From positions 21,462,017 to 21,526,016 of the forward strand of contig NC_040025.1 in the NCBI RefSeq assembly GCF_000972845.2: a DNA stretch of 64,000 nt, read 5' to 3'. A model generated the notes under the pieces. It did no database searches. It was not told the DNA's origin and was given only the letters and a program-made list of their open reading frames with translations. Positions 22,226 through 35,724 of this stretch are shown piece after piece (the stretch's first letter is position 1; each line of letters opens with the position of its first letter). The translations under genes and the position numbers were made by a program. The DNA is from Larimichthys crocea (lineage: Eukaryota; Chordata; Actinopteri; Sciaenidae).

Positions 22226-24693
22226 TGATGTTTGACAAAAAAAATGTCTGTCTCGGATGTATAACAAAATAGGACTATCGTCTGTCTTGCGGCTCAAATT
22301 TAACACATTTAAGCATTTGTCTACTTTGCTAGTCTTTTTTTTTCATTACAATATGTGTGTCTGTGTCTGTGTGTGTGTAAGGGTGTGTACACATGACATA
22401 AAGCCTACATGTTTCTCTGCATGTTAACTGTGAGTTGCATGTGTGATGCTTGTTTTCCCAAAGGCCACTAGTGTTAAATCATCATTTTGAAGAACGGCCA
22501 CACAAAATTGGGTACTTCAGGGGATTTACATACAAGCGGGTGTGTACACATACACACATGCGACACAAATACACACACACACACACAGGCATACTCACAC
22601 CGAGCAAACACAAACACAGCCAAGGGGAGGGGTTGTACTTTACCCCCACATAGCTGAAGGGAGAGGAGATGAGGTACAGGAAAAAAAAAAAAAAAAAAAT
22701 TAGAAACCAAATTAGAGGAACTGGTCAGGCGAGGAGGAGAGGCAGAGGGGAGTTGGAGGGGAGGGAGGGAAGGTTGAAGGAAAGGAGGGCTAGGACAAAC
22801 AGAGCCAGTGACCTGAGGAGGGAGTGTCTGAGAACCTACCCAGCATGCATCAACAAGGAGGCTGCTGAGAGGACAGAAATACAAGTAAAAACAGCGAGAG
22901 CAGCTCGCATAGAAAAAGAGCGAGCGCTCATTGTCGAACGTGTGTGAGTCGTCTTTGTCCAGCCGTCGCCCTCTGACCCTTCCCTTGTATGTGAGTGTCT
23001 ATTCTTACAGAGTAGCCCTAAATGATCCCAACAAAAGCCTTTCTTGTGTCAACCCTTATCACACACCCAGCCCCCATGCTGAACCCCCGCACCTCCCACC
23101 CCCAGCATGCGTCATCATCATCATCACCCCCTCACACCTCAGCGAGGCAAACGCAGGCCTGAACGCACATATACGCCTGACAGCAAGATAGGATTTTTGA
23201 AACTCGCACACCACAACACACCACAACCCCTCCACCCTCTACCCTCCTCCCTGCCGGTGAAACTATCTCCTGGCTTAGGCATCCCACGCCTTCCCAGTCA
23301 GTCTCTCCTCCTCAAGACTGTAGAAATCTGGGAAATGTTTTAACTCAGAGGAGAAGAAGAGTCAGCAGGGTGGAGCTGGAGGAAAACACTTATCATATTA
23401 TCGTCCTGATGACTCTGCTTCTACCGGTTTGTCGTTTGTCAGCGCAGTGTAATCGTCACACTCAGATACATGACAGACACTCAGACTGCACCACCGTAAT
23501 GAGTGATGAATATCCCCCACATAAGACAACCCTTTCTTGGTGTGAAGACAGTCAAACTGGGATACTTACACATTGCAACCTCCTACAACTGTGACCTCCG
23601 CCCCCATCCTCTTCTAACTCTCTTACATTCTCCCTCTCTCATCCTTTCTGCAGCTCCTTCTCCCTTTCTGTCTCCCTGTCTTCTGTTGCCTCATCTCTTT
23701 CTCTTGTTGGTGTAAGTAAGCAGCTTAAACACCTACAGGGTGTGACATTGGGGCCCCACGCGCCTCCGAATGCAGTCAGTGCGGGTGGGAGAAGGCAGCA
23801 CTGAAAAGGAGAGCGTTTCATTCGTCTATTCTCTCCACCCCGCTCCGCCTGGCATCGACGGCGCGAGTGTGGTTAAGGCAAAGCCAAGGCTGTCCCCTCA
23901 CATTAGCCGGGGCTGAGCCAGACAAGCCATCATCCCCCCCGCAAGACTGTCCTCCACTGCTCATCTCAAGAACCCCCCCCCCCCCCTCTCTATCTCTCTC
24001 TCTCTCCGTCTCATCCTCTTTTTCTGCTCTCCTCCGCTCTGCTCAGCTCTGCCATGGGCACCGGTCCCCAATCTCCAAGGTGATTATGACAAAAACGAAC
24101 GACCCCCAAGAGACGGGGCCAACAGAGATAAGACAGAAAGAAGAGGATGGCAGAGGGAGAGAACGAGGAGGAGGAGGAAGGGATTGGAGATGGATGATGT
24201 AACAGGGAATTTTGGCCGTGCATTATGATTTGGGTTGAGAGTTTCAAAACCGGCAGTTCATATCAGTACATATCTATCTATATCTCTATATCACTGCCAT
24301 TATTTTCTGCCGAAAGAAATGCCATTAGGAAGTAACTTGTTATGTTACATCATTACTTACAGAGAGAAGTAACTTTTTGGAGTACTTTTGTGTGTTTCAC
24401 ATGTTGGTTATATTGTCCAGACGGCGAATGTATTGACTCTACCATCATTGCATAGTTCAGCTTATAGCCTATAGTCTGTAACTCTGTAGGCTAGATGCAA
24501 CATCCCGTTTACGACACAATTATGTTTGATTACATATAAACATACTGTATATCAAGGGGGTATCAGGGGTATATACCCTAATATGTTCATATAACTTGTA
24601 ATAATTTCTTGCTTGGAAAAAAGTTGAATTATTTTAAGCACATGTTTTAATGTACAACCTGTTAACTAGGTCAGTGCTTAGTTACTAACTTCC

Positions 24694-24885
24694 ATGACGC
24701 AAAGGCAGCCTTTTCTCGTTAGTGAGCTACAAATGAGCACCGACACAACCGTAGCATTGGATACCTTCCACGAGTACGCAACTACCCTCCAAGAATTCGA
24801 AAAGAAGCATAAACAGTCAGCAAGCTTCTGGGATTTTATGTTTTTGCGGAGAAAAAAAGCAGCAGATAAATGCAGTAAATGTTAA
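24694..24885 (+). other. Small unrecognised ORF, 63 codons
   Basis: The translation is not low complexity. It begins MTQRQPFLVSELQ, continues TFHEYATTLQEFEKKHKQSA and ends RRKKAADKCSKC, with a helix-forming middle and basic end. It sits in a segment bordered by repeat-like sequence, so a piece of an old transposon protein is possible. I do not recognise the family, and a real gene is unlikely without splice or expression support. Confidence 0.2.
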
Positions 24886-24978
24886 CAGCAACAGATTTTT
24901 TTTAAAAAGAACGTTAGAGCATTACCCCCAACACTGATTATCATTCATTTGGAGTCGTGTTTCTGGCCCACTGGCAAA

Positions 24979-25250
24979 TGAAAGTTCAATATTCACTCTC
25001 TTTTTAGCTCTGTTTCTGGTCTCTGCCAACCCCTGAGAGAAAAAATATCTGGCTATAAAAAAATATCTTTTTAGAGCTTTTTCACTGAAAACAGCTGCCT
25101 ACTGTGGCCAGAAATGATCCTATGAGAGCGCTAAGAGTGAACCAAAACAGTAATTTTCCGGGTCGGACAGCTAAGCAATGAGCTGAAACTCGCTATAAAA
25201 CTACTTAAAGTTGAGATGAGCTGCAGATTCAGGTAATAATTTACTGTTTG
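24979..25250. mobile_element. Dispersed repeat relic resembling a percomorph interspersed repeat
   Basis: The segment opens with AATATTCACTCTCTTTTTAG, continues CTCTGTTTCTGGTCTCTGCC and CCAAAACAGTAATTTTCCGG, and ends GAGCTGCAGATTCAGGTAAT. This order of phrases matches a non-coding repeat I recall from many spiny-rayed fish genomes. A weak, shorter similarity appears near 44,450-44,520. The family is not named. Confidence 0.5.
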
Positions 25251-26071
25251 ATACACAAACTATCTATTACCTCTCACTAAGTAAATTTGAATACTTCCAG
25301 ATAGATACATAGATGCAGCATACTGTACATAATTACACAGATACATGGTGACTAGCACAAATAGGATCCTAGCCCTCCTATAAAGGTCGTAGATAATTTG
25401 TTGTGGTGTGGAATGGGGTCGTGACCCCACACGGTCAGCGGGGTCAAATCAAACAGCAGCACAGAGCCCAAGAAGGTCATTAAAGAGACAGAGAGGCCTG
25501 ATGGGGGAAGCTGAACGGGGAATGGTGTTAACCCCTTCCCCCTGCGTCCCTGCAGAAATAAGAGGAAGCAATGAGAAAGGAAATGTAGTGGAGGAGAAGA
25601 GATGAGAGGTCATATTATTGTAGCATAGCAACCCAGGTTTCAGTGTGGGTTGAGGCAAGCAATAATATATAATATTGCTCAGAGGTTAGACAGCTTAGAA
25701 GAACCTTTCAAGATGGATGTGGAAAGAGAGGTGCACTTTCTGTGCTGAAGAGGGGGAGGGAAGGTAGGAGAGGGGGTGGGGGTGAACGGAGTCGGTAGGA
25801 AAAAAATAGCCCAATCCTCCCATCTCCATTCACTCCCCTCTTCTCTCTCTCTCTCTTTCGCTCTCTCCTTCTCCGTTAGTCTTCTTCTTCTCTATCTCTC
25901 TGTCTCACTCTCTCTCTCTCTCTCTCTCTCTCTTTACCTCCCTCTCTCTCCGCTCTGTGCATCATTAAAACAAGCAGAGTAGTGTTCAGAGCGTGGGGCT
26001 GCACTGAGACGATGACCTCCACAATAAGAAGATGTTCTTGCTTCGGGGGAAGAGAAGGTTGTTTTGTACTC

Positions 26072-26108
<37 letters not shown>

Positions 26109-28188
26109 TCTTTCTTTTTTTTTTCTCCTACTACTTCCAGTGGAGTAAATGAGATTTGGAGGGGGGTAGGATAGTGGAGGAAGGGATCAAGAGGGTAGAC
26201 ATGCAGAAAGAGAGACGGAGATAGCGAGATGCAGGGGGAGAGGGGGCAGTTTAATGTAAGACTCATAACACAGAGAGCTACGATATGATAAACACGGGAA
26301 GATCTGAATTCCCCTAAAGTAAAGTGGGTCTTAGGGTTAGAGTGAGGCAGACAGGGGCTGAAACCTAAAAAAATCCAGGGCATGAAAAGCCTGAATATGA
26401 GCCTGCCTCTCTTATTCCTGCCCTGAATTGGGGGAAAATATGTGTTTTCTCCTGCATGCAGATGGACACAGTGAGGTCAGCCAGGAGTCGTCCTTATCAA
26501 CCAACACAACGACTTGAGGGATGACTAGCGCGCTATCTGCATCCTCGTCCAGCAGCATCTTTCCATCATATACATACAATAGACACAAAGGCCTGCTGCT
26601 GTAGGGAGAACAGGAAGTCCTATGGGTGACACGAGGACATGCAATGGCGTGAACAGCCCCAGCACCCCCCCTCCTGCATGTCGCCTTCACACGGGAACAA
26701 AATGTGTGGGCAGCAAGCACAAACACATTCTCTGTATCCTCCAGATGATTATACATCCTTTAAATCCAATAACCTTGATTCATTCTGCTTCTCCTGATGT
26801 CATTCTTCATTGGAATTCATTCATTTACACTTTCTTTGAGAAATCTGCTCATTCTTTGGCTTCCTTTCCTCTTTTATTAATGCCATCCTTCCTTCCATTC
26901 CTCTTGCCCCACAATCCTTTCCATCCTCTCCTCCCTTCCTATCATCAATGCACTTGGTTCCCATACTCTTAATTTGCGCTTTCTCTCCGAGGGAGGACTC
27001 TTTATAAAAAGCCTTGTCGTTTCCCAATACTGATTTGAGTATCACTAAGCTGCACCTTCACACATATTGTTGCCTCACACCTTGTGCCAAATATTCCTTT
27101 GTAAAGCCTTCCCCCATCCCCTGCCTGCACCTGGTAGAGATAGTGTTCTTTCAGCTGCAGGCGCTGCTTTCTATACAAGCAGGGCTAGGATGGCACAAGC
27201 AGCACACAGCTGTTCCCCTTGGTAAATTGATAGTGAAGGGTAGTGGATGGGGCTTTGAAAGAGTCTTGTGCTATTTTTATGACAGTTGTAGATTTTTTTG
27301 CTGTTTAATTCGATGTGACCAATTACGCCGCTGCGTTCCTCAGCAGGGGGGCACTCTGGGAGAGCAAATTAATGCTTGACTTCAAAAAGTTTTCCTAAAG
27401 TGCGTTTACATACCTCATTCCTTTGTTGCGGTTCAAACACAAGCCGTCATGAACGAACCTGGTCTCACTTTCTGCACTGAGCAAAGATGTGTGTGTGTCT
27501 TTCTTCTCTGTGTCTGTTTTTAATGCTTTCTCCATGGCCTCTGTGACAAACTTTTAAGGTGAAAACAACATGCTTACTTTCTTTTGTGTTTCAAGGACTC
27601 TTTGTGAACATAAGTACCACACACAGAGGCACACAGCCACCATCGTACAGAATTCTCGCTTTCCCTCTCACACCACCCCTCTCTCTCCTGAGTGGATCTC
27701 AGTGATGAGTGTTCCTAGGAATGAATACATGTGTAAGTAGCCTAATGATGCTCAAATCCACCCATGAGCAGACAGAGAGAAAGAGAGAAAGAGATAGAGA
27801 AGGGAGGGAAGGGGAGGGGATGGGTTTGAAGAGGTGCCGTCGGAGAAGGCCGGGGTCACGCTTGTCGTGTCAGACGGATTGGAAGGCCACGTTGGCGTGA
27901 GGAGGCACAGCTTTGAGTAAAGCAGCTTGTTTTAGGCAGGGATTGTGTTTGCGGACCCTACTCTGAGAGAGAGGAAAGAGTGTGTGTGTGTGAGAGCGTG
28001 TGTGTGTGCATGTGTGTGTAAGAGCGAGAGAGTGAGAGAGATCTGTGCCTGGGCATTACAGACCTACAGCCTTAATCCACATGGCCTGACATTCTCCGTT
28101 ATCCAGACCTCGGCAGCCAACTACCCAGACTGATGGAGGAGCGGCTCTACCCCCTGCTGTGTCATGCCACACATCTCTCTCTCTCTCG

Positions 28189-28200
<12 letters not shown>
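25251..28200. other. Gene-poor region with CT/GA tracts
   Basis: I recognise no gene. CT-rich tracts occupy about 25,840-25,945 and 26,070-26,130. Complex, CpG-containing segments at about 26,440-26,600 and 27,830-27,930 could be regulatory, but nothing definite can be assigned. Confidence 0.5.

Positions 28201-28242
<42 letters not shown>
28201..28242. repeat. (CA)21 microsatellite preceded by CT tract
   Basis: A CT tract at about 28,171-28,200 runs directly into an uninterrupted CA tract. Confidence 0.95.
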
Positions 28243-28245
<3 letters not shown>

Positions 28246-28418
28246 CATGTTTTGCTGTGCCACCCGCTCTCTTCCCCATAAACTTTTCCCACTTCCTCAA
28301 ACCTACAATGTTTCCTGCACAGCGCTTATACTCTCATTTCCAAAGAAACAAGCTCCTCCACAGTTCCTCATTACTACAGACATTCACACACAAGGATGGA
28401 CTCCATGAACTGGCAGTG

Positions 28419-28421
<3 letters not shown>

Positions 28422-28469
<48 letters not shown>
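28422..28469. repeat. (CA)24 microsatellite
   Basis: An uninterrupted CA run, the second in about 220 bases. Confidence 0.95.
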
Positions 28470-28472
<3 letters not shown>

Positions 28473-28494
28473 ACTCTCACTAACAACAACAAAA

Positions 28495-28985
28495 TACATA
28501 GTTTACTCGAGTACAATTTTGAAGTACATGAATATTTTATGCTACTGTATACTTCTTTTCCACTACATTTCAGACTAAAATATTGTATTTATCTGACAGT
28601 TAGCTATACTATTTATTTTTCAGATTCAGATTTTACATGAAGAAAACACGACAAACTAATAAAATATCACACATTTTGAGTATAGATGTGCCCCTTATTA
28701 CCATGTTTACTAAACGTCTCAGACAGTTTCATTTAAGTAATGATCTGAGACCCAAATTTTTTTATTTATTTTTTCCTGAACCTGTTAATCATCCCACAAC
28801 CCCTCAGGTTTATGTTCTGACCCTTGGAAGGGGGTCTGACCTCAAAATTTGATCTAACTTCATATAAAGTCATTAAAACTAGGAAACTACAGGAAAAAGC
28901 TGCTTAAAACTTCAAGTACCAGTATTAACAATCTGATTGTTACATTGTTGTATTGGTCCTGAAGTAAAGAGTTCTTCCACCATGA
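28495..28985. mobile_element. MITE-like percomorph repeat relic
   Basis: The segment contains GTACAATTTTGAAGTACATG, then TTTTATGCTACTGTATACTT, CCACTACATTTCAGAC, TTTATCTGACAG, CAGATTCAGATTTTACATGA, and ends AAGTAAAGAGTTCTTCCACC. This ordered series matches a non-autonomous repeat I recall as very abundant in spiny-rayed fish. The middle is diverged. There is no transposase. Confidence 0.7.
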
Positions 28986-29737
28986 GTATGTGACCTTCTT
29001 CTGACTCTTGGTCTAAACTTACAGTGCAGTCCTCTAAATATAATATCAGGAAGTACAATGTACTGTATTGCAATACATGTCCAGTTTCCCAACTGTTTTT
29101 GAGGCACACACCTCTTTGCACATCCTTTTCTCTCTCTATATTGTCTCTGAAAAGCTTTAAAACACTTTGTCACCACATAATTTCCCCGCATAACATAAAC
29201 ACAAAGCGTGAAAAGAAAAATCCATCATGTATAAAAGGGAGAGGTCTAACTTTAGCGGAATTACCCCAGACGTTTTGCCAGAAATTGGCTTGCATGCTGC
29301 ACATCACATGGCTCTCAAAGGTGTTTTCCAGCCAAACAGTGACAAACTGCAAATGTCAGTCTTCTTTTTTTTTTTCTTTCTTTTTTTTGTATGTGACTGG
29401 CTGGTGTTTTCTTATTGTTGCCACAAGAGGGGGTAAGTTACAGTGAGCCCCTGGTCCTCAGTGAGCCCTATGGCAACAGACGCACAAGCCAGAAGCCCCA
29501 TGAACCACACAGGGCTCATGACAACCCCCCAGCTTACATCATAACACAGAAATATCTTCATTATTATTACCATTATTAGGATTACTATTATTATTAGTGT
29601 CATTTGTTTTCTTATTATTATCATCATCACATTATTGTGAAATTTCCGTGAGTGTTTCTGATAAGAGTGGGACTCGTCCTAGATCGGATGGATATGCACG
29701 GTGTGTGCGTTCACGTTGTCTCATTTCCTGATTCTGC

Positions 29738-29740
<3 letters not shown>

Positions 29741-29779
<39 letters not shown>

Positions 29780-30045
29780 TACGGGGACACGGAGAGAGAG
29801 AGTGTGTAGGGGGAGAGTGAGATAGAGAGAGACGGAGAGAGAGGAAGAGAGAGAGACATAGACATGCACAGAGAAGGAGGAGGAGGGGGAGGCTCCTGAT
29901 ACCAAGACACGGAAAAGCAGGGGAGGGAGAGAGAGAGAGAGAGAGAGAGAGAAAGAAAAAAGGGGCTGGTGGAGGAAGAAGAGCGGGGAGTGGGAGAAAA
30001 CAGGGGGAATAACACTTAAAGAAAGCATACAGAGGAGAGGAAGGA
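29741..30045. repeat. Purine-rich tract with (GA)n runs
   Basis: It starts with about 17 GA units (29,741-29,775) and continues as nearly pure purine sequence with further GA runs (about 29,928-29,952). Such a tract can form triplex (H-DNA) structure. It directly precedes a possible non-coding exon of ZBTB46. Confidence 0.8.
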
Positions 30046-30154
30046 CAGTACCTAGTGCTTTGGACATCCCCTCCTTTCTTCTCTCAGGCTGTCACACCAG
30101 ATTGGACTCCGAAGGACCGACACCGCGTCCACCCCAGACCCCATGGGGTAACAG
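30046..30154 (+). promoter_or_regulatory. Possible 5' UTR exon and promoter of ZBTB46
   Basis: After the purine tract comes a GC-richer segment of about 110 bases ending CATGGGGTAACAG and then GTATGT, a good donor at 30,155. AT-rich intron-like sequence with T and A runs follows. CpG dinucleotides are commoner here and to about 31,700 than in nearby DNA. No coding frame is evident. A two-codon upstream ORF (ATG GGG TAA) sits at 30,143-30,151. The link to ZBTB46, whose acceptor is 19 kb downstream, is inferred. Confidence 0.3.
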
Positions 30155-33100
30155 GTATGTCTGACTTCCTTATATTAGTAGTAGTCCTTTTTTTAAAAAA
30201 AAAATATATGAAAGCATTCAGCCTCCGCTCTGCTGCTAACAGGTTAGATATTTCATTCAGACGCGGGGATATCGCAGGATTTCCATGCCTTTATATCATG
30301 TCAACAATTAGTTTTCAGCCTCACGGAGCCATCCGCGTCTTCCAGCTGATAGTTGGTGGGCGCACAGGTTGGAGACATGACACAATGCAACTCTTCGCAA
30401 TCGTGGCACTATTATAGTTGGCCATCGGAAAAGCTACTGTATGAAGGCCTGTCTGTCTGTCTCTCTCTCTCTCTCTCTGTGTGTTTTTTTTCCGCTGCTT
30501 TTTTATTTAATTCCAGTCCATTGGCATCATGTTAGCCACGGCATGAGTGTATTTTGACAGCTAAATACCCGACCGAGTGAGCAGGCGACAGTCTGAAAGT
30601 ACGCCTACCTGTTCCATACGTGACAGCCAGCTGTCTATTGCGCTTGTTGATATTTGGAAAAGCTGTCATCCGTTGACTGGATTCGCACATTGTACATTTC
30701 ACACATTATGTAGCTGATTAGGAAACACAGGCAGTTGTCCTACAATGGGGGGAAAAATATTGTAATTGATATCTACTTTCTGGGCATGTGTTTTAAAATA
30801 TGCAGCCAAACTGCTTTAAAATGGAAATAATTTGATATTCTACTGGACTAAATTGATAACTGGAAATACTTTTTTTTTTTTTCTTAATGCGCGCAGATCC
30901 CCAGTTTGCAGAATGATATTCTGAATGAATGTCATCTACCTGCACATATTTCATTCTCTTGCACTTTTAGAAATATCTCTCAATGTGTGCACAGGTATAT
31001 TGTGTGACACTTGCACACTCACGAAGCTCTGTTGGGGTTCATTCCAGCTGATTCGAGTTGGATGAAAGCGGCAGATTTTGGTGACATTTGCAAAGTTTTT
31101 TTTTTTTTTTTTTTTTTAAACAGCATGACAACCCTATTGCCACATCGGCCGAAGGGAGATTATCATCCACATAGCGTGCCACATAAAACACGGGTGATGC
31201 ACTGTGCAGCCGTCTGGAGGGGATTCAAAATGAAAGCGCTCAGAAAGACAAGGGCTTAAACCCTCCTCCTTCTCCCCTCGATTAACCTCCAAAAGGGGGA
31301 TTTCTCCAGCTGGAAATTTCTGCTGCGTCAACACCCAAGCCTACCAGACAAGACAGGGGGGGATTTTATTTGCAGATGGTGCTCTGCTGCTTGTTTTTTT
31401 TTTTCTAGTTGTTGATCATCATCTGATCCGTATTGAGAGTTGAAAAGTGTGGCGTCAAGTGTTTTCTGTTTATTGGCGACTGAGGCTGAAAGCGTCTCTC
31501 GCCGCTTCTCTTGTCTGTCTCCTGCGCTGTGAGTGTGTATATGTCTGCTGTCTGCCCTCTCAAACCGGTCAGTTCCGTCTTCCTCCATTTTCTACCATGC
31601 TTAACCATGTGTGTAGGGGAGCAACCCCACTTCATTCACGCTCTGTGCGGCATGTTGCGCCTTCCTGACGGCGCAGCCTGCAGTCAGGTGTGTCTTCCAT
31701 CAGATGATCTGACTTACCTGTGTCACTGCATCTAATCATTGTGCTTGCATTTTGGGGGTTTCCAAACTTTTTCTTTCTGATGCCAGGCAAACTTAGATTG
31801 TTTTTAGACTTAGATTATTTTTCTGTAGGATTTCTGATTCTTACCCCTTGTTCTATGATTGTGAGGTGATAATGAAGCCACCAACTTTAAGCAGATAAAA
31901 AGATCCTGTAACCCTCAGTTTGGGAGCTCGGCGGTGTGTTTTTGTATTCAAGTTATATGTCTAATAAACTTTACAGCACCAGGAAGCTATTTTTGACTTG
32001 AAGTGAGCCCTCTCATCTCATAGCTGTAACCGTAACAGCTAGTTTGATGTGAACATTTTCCTCTGTCAGACAGTGGCTAACTGGATCTTTGGGATTAAGA
32101 GACCATCTAGTGATTTTTTTTTTTTTTGTTGTTGTTGTTGTTTTCCAAATTGTTTTAGGCCACACTGGATTTTTCTGGTTGTTTTGTCCTTCCTACTACA
32201 GAGTAAGGATTGGCACTTGATACGATAAACCCTCCAAAGTCTTTTCTTAAGTAAGTCAATTACTGTTGGCTTGCGTGTGCATCCGTGTCCGTCTGTGGAC
32301 ATTGTGTCCTCATGACAAGATAGCTTATCTATCAACTGTGGCATTAAAACAAATAAACTTCCAGGACACACCTTGGCACCTTGTCATGGACTGTCTCTCA
32401 GGATGCCTTGTGTCTATGGGTTTTACCCCACCCCCCCTTCCACTGCCCCGCTGAGGTTACTTCCCTGAGGTGGGGCTGCGTAGTTTTTACCATTAGAAGA
32501 GCAGTGGATGTCAATGTGTGTGTGAGTGTGTGTGTCTGCACCTTCTCCATCTGTGTGTTCCACGGGGAAAATATAATACAGACCAAGACAACAGCTACAA
32601 GGATGAGTGGAGGAGGCGTGTAGGCGAGATCGGCCGAAAGATGGAAAAAATATTAGCTGCTCATGTGCTTGTGGGATTGCAAAGGAGGGTTTGAAGCACT
32701 TTTCCACTTGTGTTATCTCTCATGAATGGACCTTTTAGAATTGATTAAACAAGATAAGCAAGTTTAAATTTACCTTGCGTGTTTTCTTGGTTAAAGCCAA
32801 ACTTGCGTGCAGTGTTTGTTAAAGGTGGTGCTGGAGGTTGTCACGCTGAATATCACCCACACACATGGTTGTAGAGTTTGGAGGTTTGTGGGAAACCGTG
32901 AAGGTGTGGCAGGGTGTGGAAAGAGGCTGAGAAAATGAGACAAAGGGGCTTGGGTTTGGGTGATAGTCAGGCTCTGCGCTCGTGACACTTGCATCTTCGC
33001 TGTATTTGTGCGTGTGTAAGCAAGCTGGTATGTAGGTGGTGCTCAGTGTACCCATGCATGTTGTGGGCTGAACTGTGTGGTAGTCAGCTATGCAAACCCT

Positions 33101-33769
33101 GGGGATGTAACGTTCTACCCCCTCACAACAGTGTTTATGCGGACAACATGACAATTAACTGTACAGCACGTCATAGAGTAGAGTACATTCCCCCAGAAAT
33201 AGAGAAAAGAGGGCAAATCATCCATAAAGACACATTTGTTCCCTGTTAGCAACCTTGTACTCCATTCATCTCTCTGTCTCTATCTCTCTCTGCCAGTTTT
33301 CTCGTCCTGATTCCCCCCTCGGAGCTCACTTGTTAATGGGAACACCTGTTTGGCTAACACACTGCAAAATGAACCGTTTACACTCGCATGTACACTTCTT
33401 ACATGACACGTCTCGCCGGAGTTTTCTGACAACTCTGTCTGCTCTCTGTCACGTTGTGAATATTATCATTCTCGCGTCTGATTTCATGTCAAGACAGTTT
33501 GGCACACATTAACCCCCGAATCCGAACTCCATCCCCCCCATCCCCTAATAACTCCCAAGGCTTTTTAGCTTAACTGCCTCTATAGCTCATTGTGCAGTGC
33601 TGAATACAGGTGTTCCTAATCCCCATGGGGTTACATGGATGCTGTGGGGGAGGTATGTGTGTGTGTGTGTGTAACAGCTGTCTTCCCTATCCACCTTTCT
33701 GACATGCTCATCCCCCTTCCCCCCCAGCAGAGAGAACAGGTGAGTTTAAGCCATCCCCAGCCCAAACCC

Positions 33770-33787
33770 CACACACACACACACACA

Positions 33788-33825
<38 letters not shown>
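33770..33825. repeat. (CA)n microsatellite, one interruption
   Basis: A CA run broken once by AT (ACATAC) at about 33,792-33,797. Confidence 0.9.
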
Positions 33826-33829
<4 letters not shown>

Positions 33830-34009
33830 TACTCTCCACCACCCCACTTGTCTTTTCACGTAGGTGTTAATATTTCATAGCTGCGTGTGTGCGACTGTGT
33901 ACACGCACACATGCATGCACCTGCGCGCAAGATAGGATGACAATGAAAGCAATAAGCGCTCTTGTTATTTTCTTTTGTTCTTTTGTCCCTGAATTTTATA
34001 TTGGAAGGT

Positions 34010-34560
34010 AATCTGCAGCTTTCGCTCAAATTGTTTATAATCTACGAGTAAAAATTGAAAGTCCAGAAGCAAATTATAATTTGATTGTTGCTAAAAATAA
34101 GCGCAAGAAGGGGAGGAGGTTTGTAGAGTGAAAAAATGGCGAGATGTCAGATTTTTTTCTTAGGAGTTGTTGATATTGCAAAACACCTTTTGGATCACAC
34201 ATTCCTGAGAAAGCAGACGAGGGATTTCAGTTTGTGTGCTTTCATCAGGGTGTGTTTTTCTTTTATTTAGGAATGCGGAGCAGATCATCTCTTTCCAAGC
34301 AACCCCATGATCACACAATGCTTATCAGCGTCATGAATTATTTTCTTGAATTTCTGACATTTTCTAATATCAGATTTCAATTGCATCAATGTCCAAAGTC
34401 AAGCCAGCCTTGAAATCTAATCAGTCCCTCGCCTCCTTAATGCTCTCCTAATTGTTGGTTTTTATATACCGTGCGTTTTCACTTGTTCAGATGCTGTCAA
34501 AACAAATATTGCAGCAAGTGAAGTGATGATGGCAGTTGTTTCACACATCAGGTAATGCAA
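34010..34560. promoter_or_regulatory. Candidate conserved non-coding element
   Basis: This stretch has little simple sequence and many homeodomain-like TAAT/ATTA cores (for example CCTTAATGCTCTCCTAATTG near 34,436) and no coding frame. It stands out from the microsatellite-rich surroundings. Conservation cannot be measured here. Confidence 0.2.
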
Positions 34561-35724
34561 GCCAGATAGATAACATGCACACATTATAGTTTCAATTAGG
34601 TTTCTGTCTGGTGTTAATGAAAGAACAAAGAAAGGAGAGGAAACTGTATCTATGTTCTTATCTCTTCAGCTTTCTGATTCGTACTAATGTTACTCCTTGT
34701 GGAGCATTTAGCAACAGTGTCCATTATATATTTAAAGCTTTTCAATCAACTCGTATGATTTTTAAGCTATGAATCACCTCAAGTTTGCAGATATGCAGAC
34801 TGAAATCTGGAATTATAACAGAAACAAAAATCCCCCCCCCCTTCTTTGAACGTTCTTTTATCTAAAAAACAAACAAATATTTTGTCTAACTAAACACACT
34901 TTTTGATTCATTCCTGAACTAGTCACTTGTTTTTAACTCTTACCAAGTGTTTTGTTTGTTGCTCGGTTAGGTATGATTACCTAACTGGGCAGGAATGGTA
35001 AACCAGTGCGGAAAGAACTGTCTACACAAAACACACACACTCATTCAAAGGAGTCCTTTGGTTCTCTACTTTGCAGAAAGATCACCATCTATTTAGACAA
35101 ATTTATATAAGCTATTAAGAATTTGAAGGTTTGAGCTTGGAAAAACCTCTTGGTTGAAGTCTGGGGTTTGCAGACTGCTGAAAGGCTTGTATAAGTACGT
35201 GGTTGTTAGTTGTTATTTTCCCAGTGAAAGAGTTTGTCTTTTATACACACAGTGTGAGCATTTGATGAGAAATTGAGCGGCTTTGAGCAAATACATCTTT
35301 AGAAACAGTCAACTAGCCTCAGGCTGTGGCTGGTGAGAGATTTCCATATCAAAGCTCAGGTGAGAGGGGTAGACAGGCGAAGGCAGAGCGAGGTAAGGAA
35401 AAGAGGGAACGTGAAGGAGAGAGAATAGGGGGGGTGATGAAACAGACATCCACTCCAAACGAGTTCTAGCCCTTGTTATTCTGTCGCTTTTTTTGTGCAG
35501 CACAGTTTAGTCTGTGTGTGTCAGTGCTGTCTGTCTCAATCTAAACTCCTGCATTAAAAAAAACACACACAGGGAAGGTTGGAAAGACTCAAATCCAACA
35601 CCTCTCTCTACTCAATACCACACAAATACTGTCTCTACAACCTTATGTTGACTGCTGCTGACCGCAGAAACAGTGTGTGTGGAGCAGAAAATGGTTTTCG
35701 CCTAACATCTGACCTGTGAGCTCC

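Larger units (their letters stand above)
18925..24240. other. Gene-poor region with pyrimidine-rich tracts
   Basis: I recognise no gene. Pyrimidine-rich CT segments dominate 21,590-22,060 and 23,590-24,030. An A-run lies at about 22,680-22,699. Small ORFs in the tracts are low complexity. A CpG-containing complex stretch lies at about 23,750-23,930. Confidence 0.55.

Noticed and set aside
33728..33739. A possible 12-base exon between CCCCCAG and GTGAGT
   Set aside because: The signals are easily met by chance in this C-rich stretch, and no frame or partner exon supports it.
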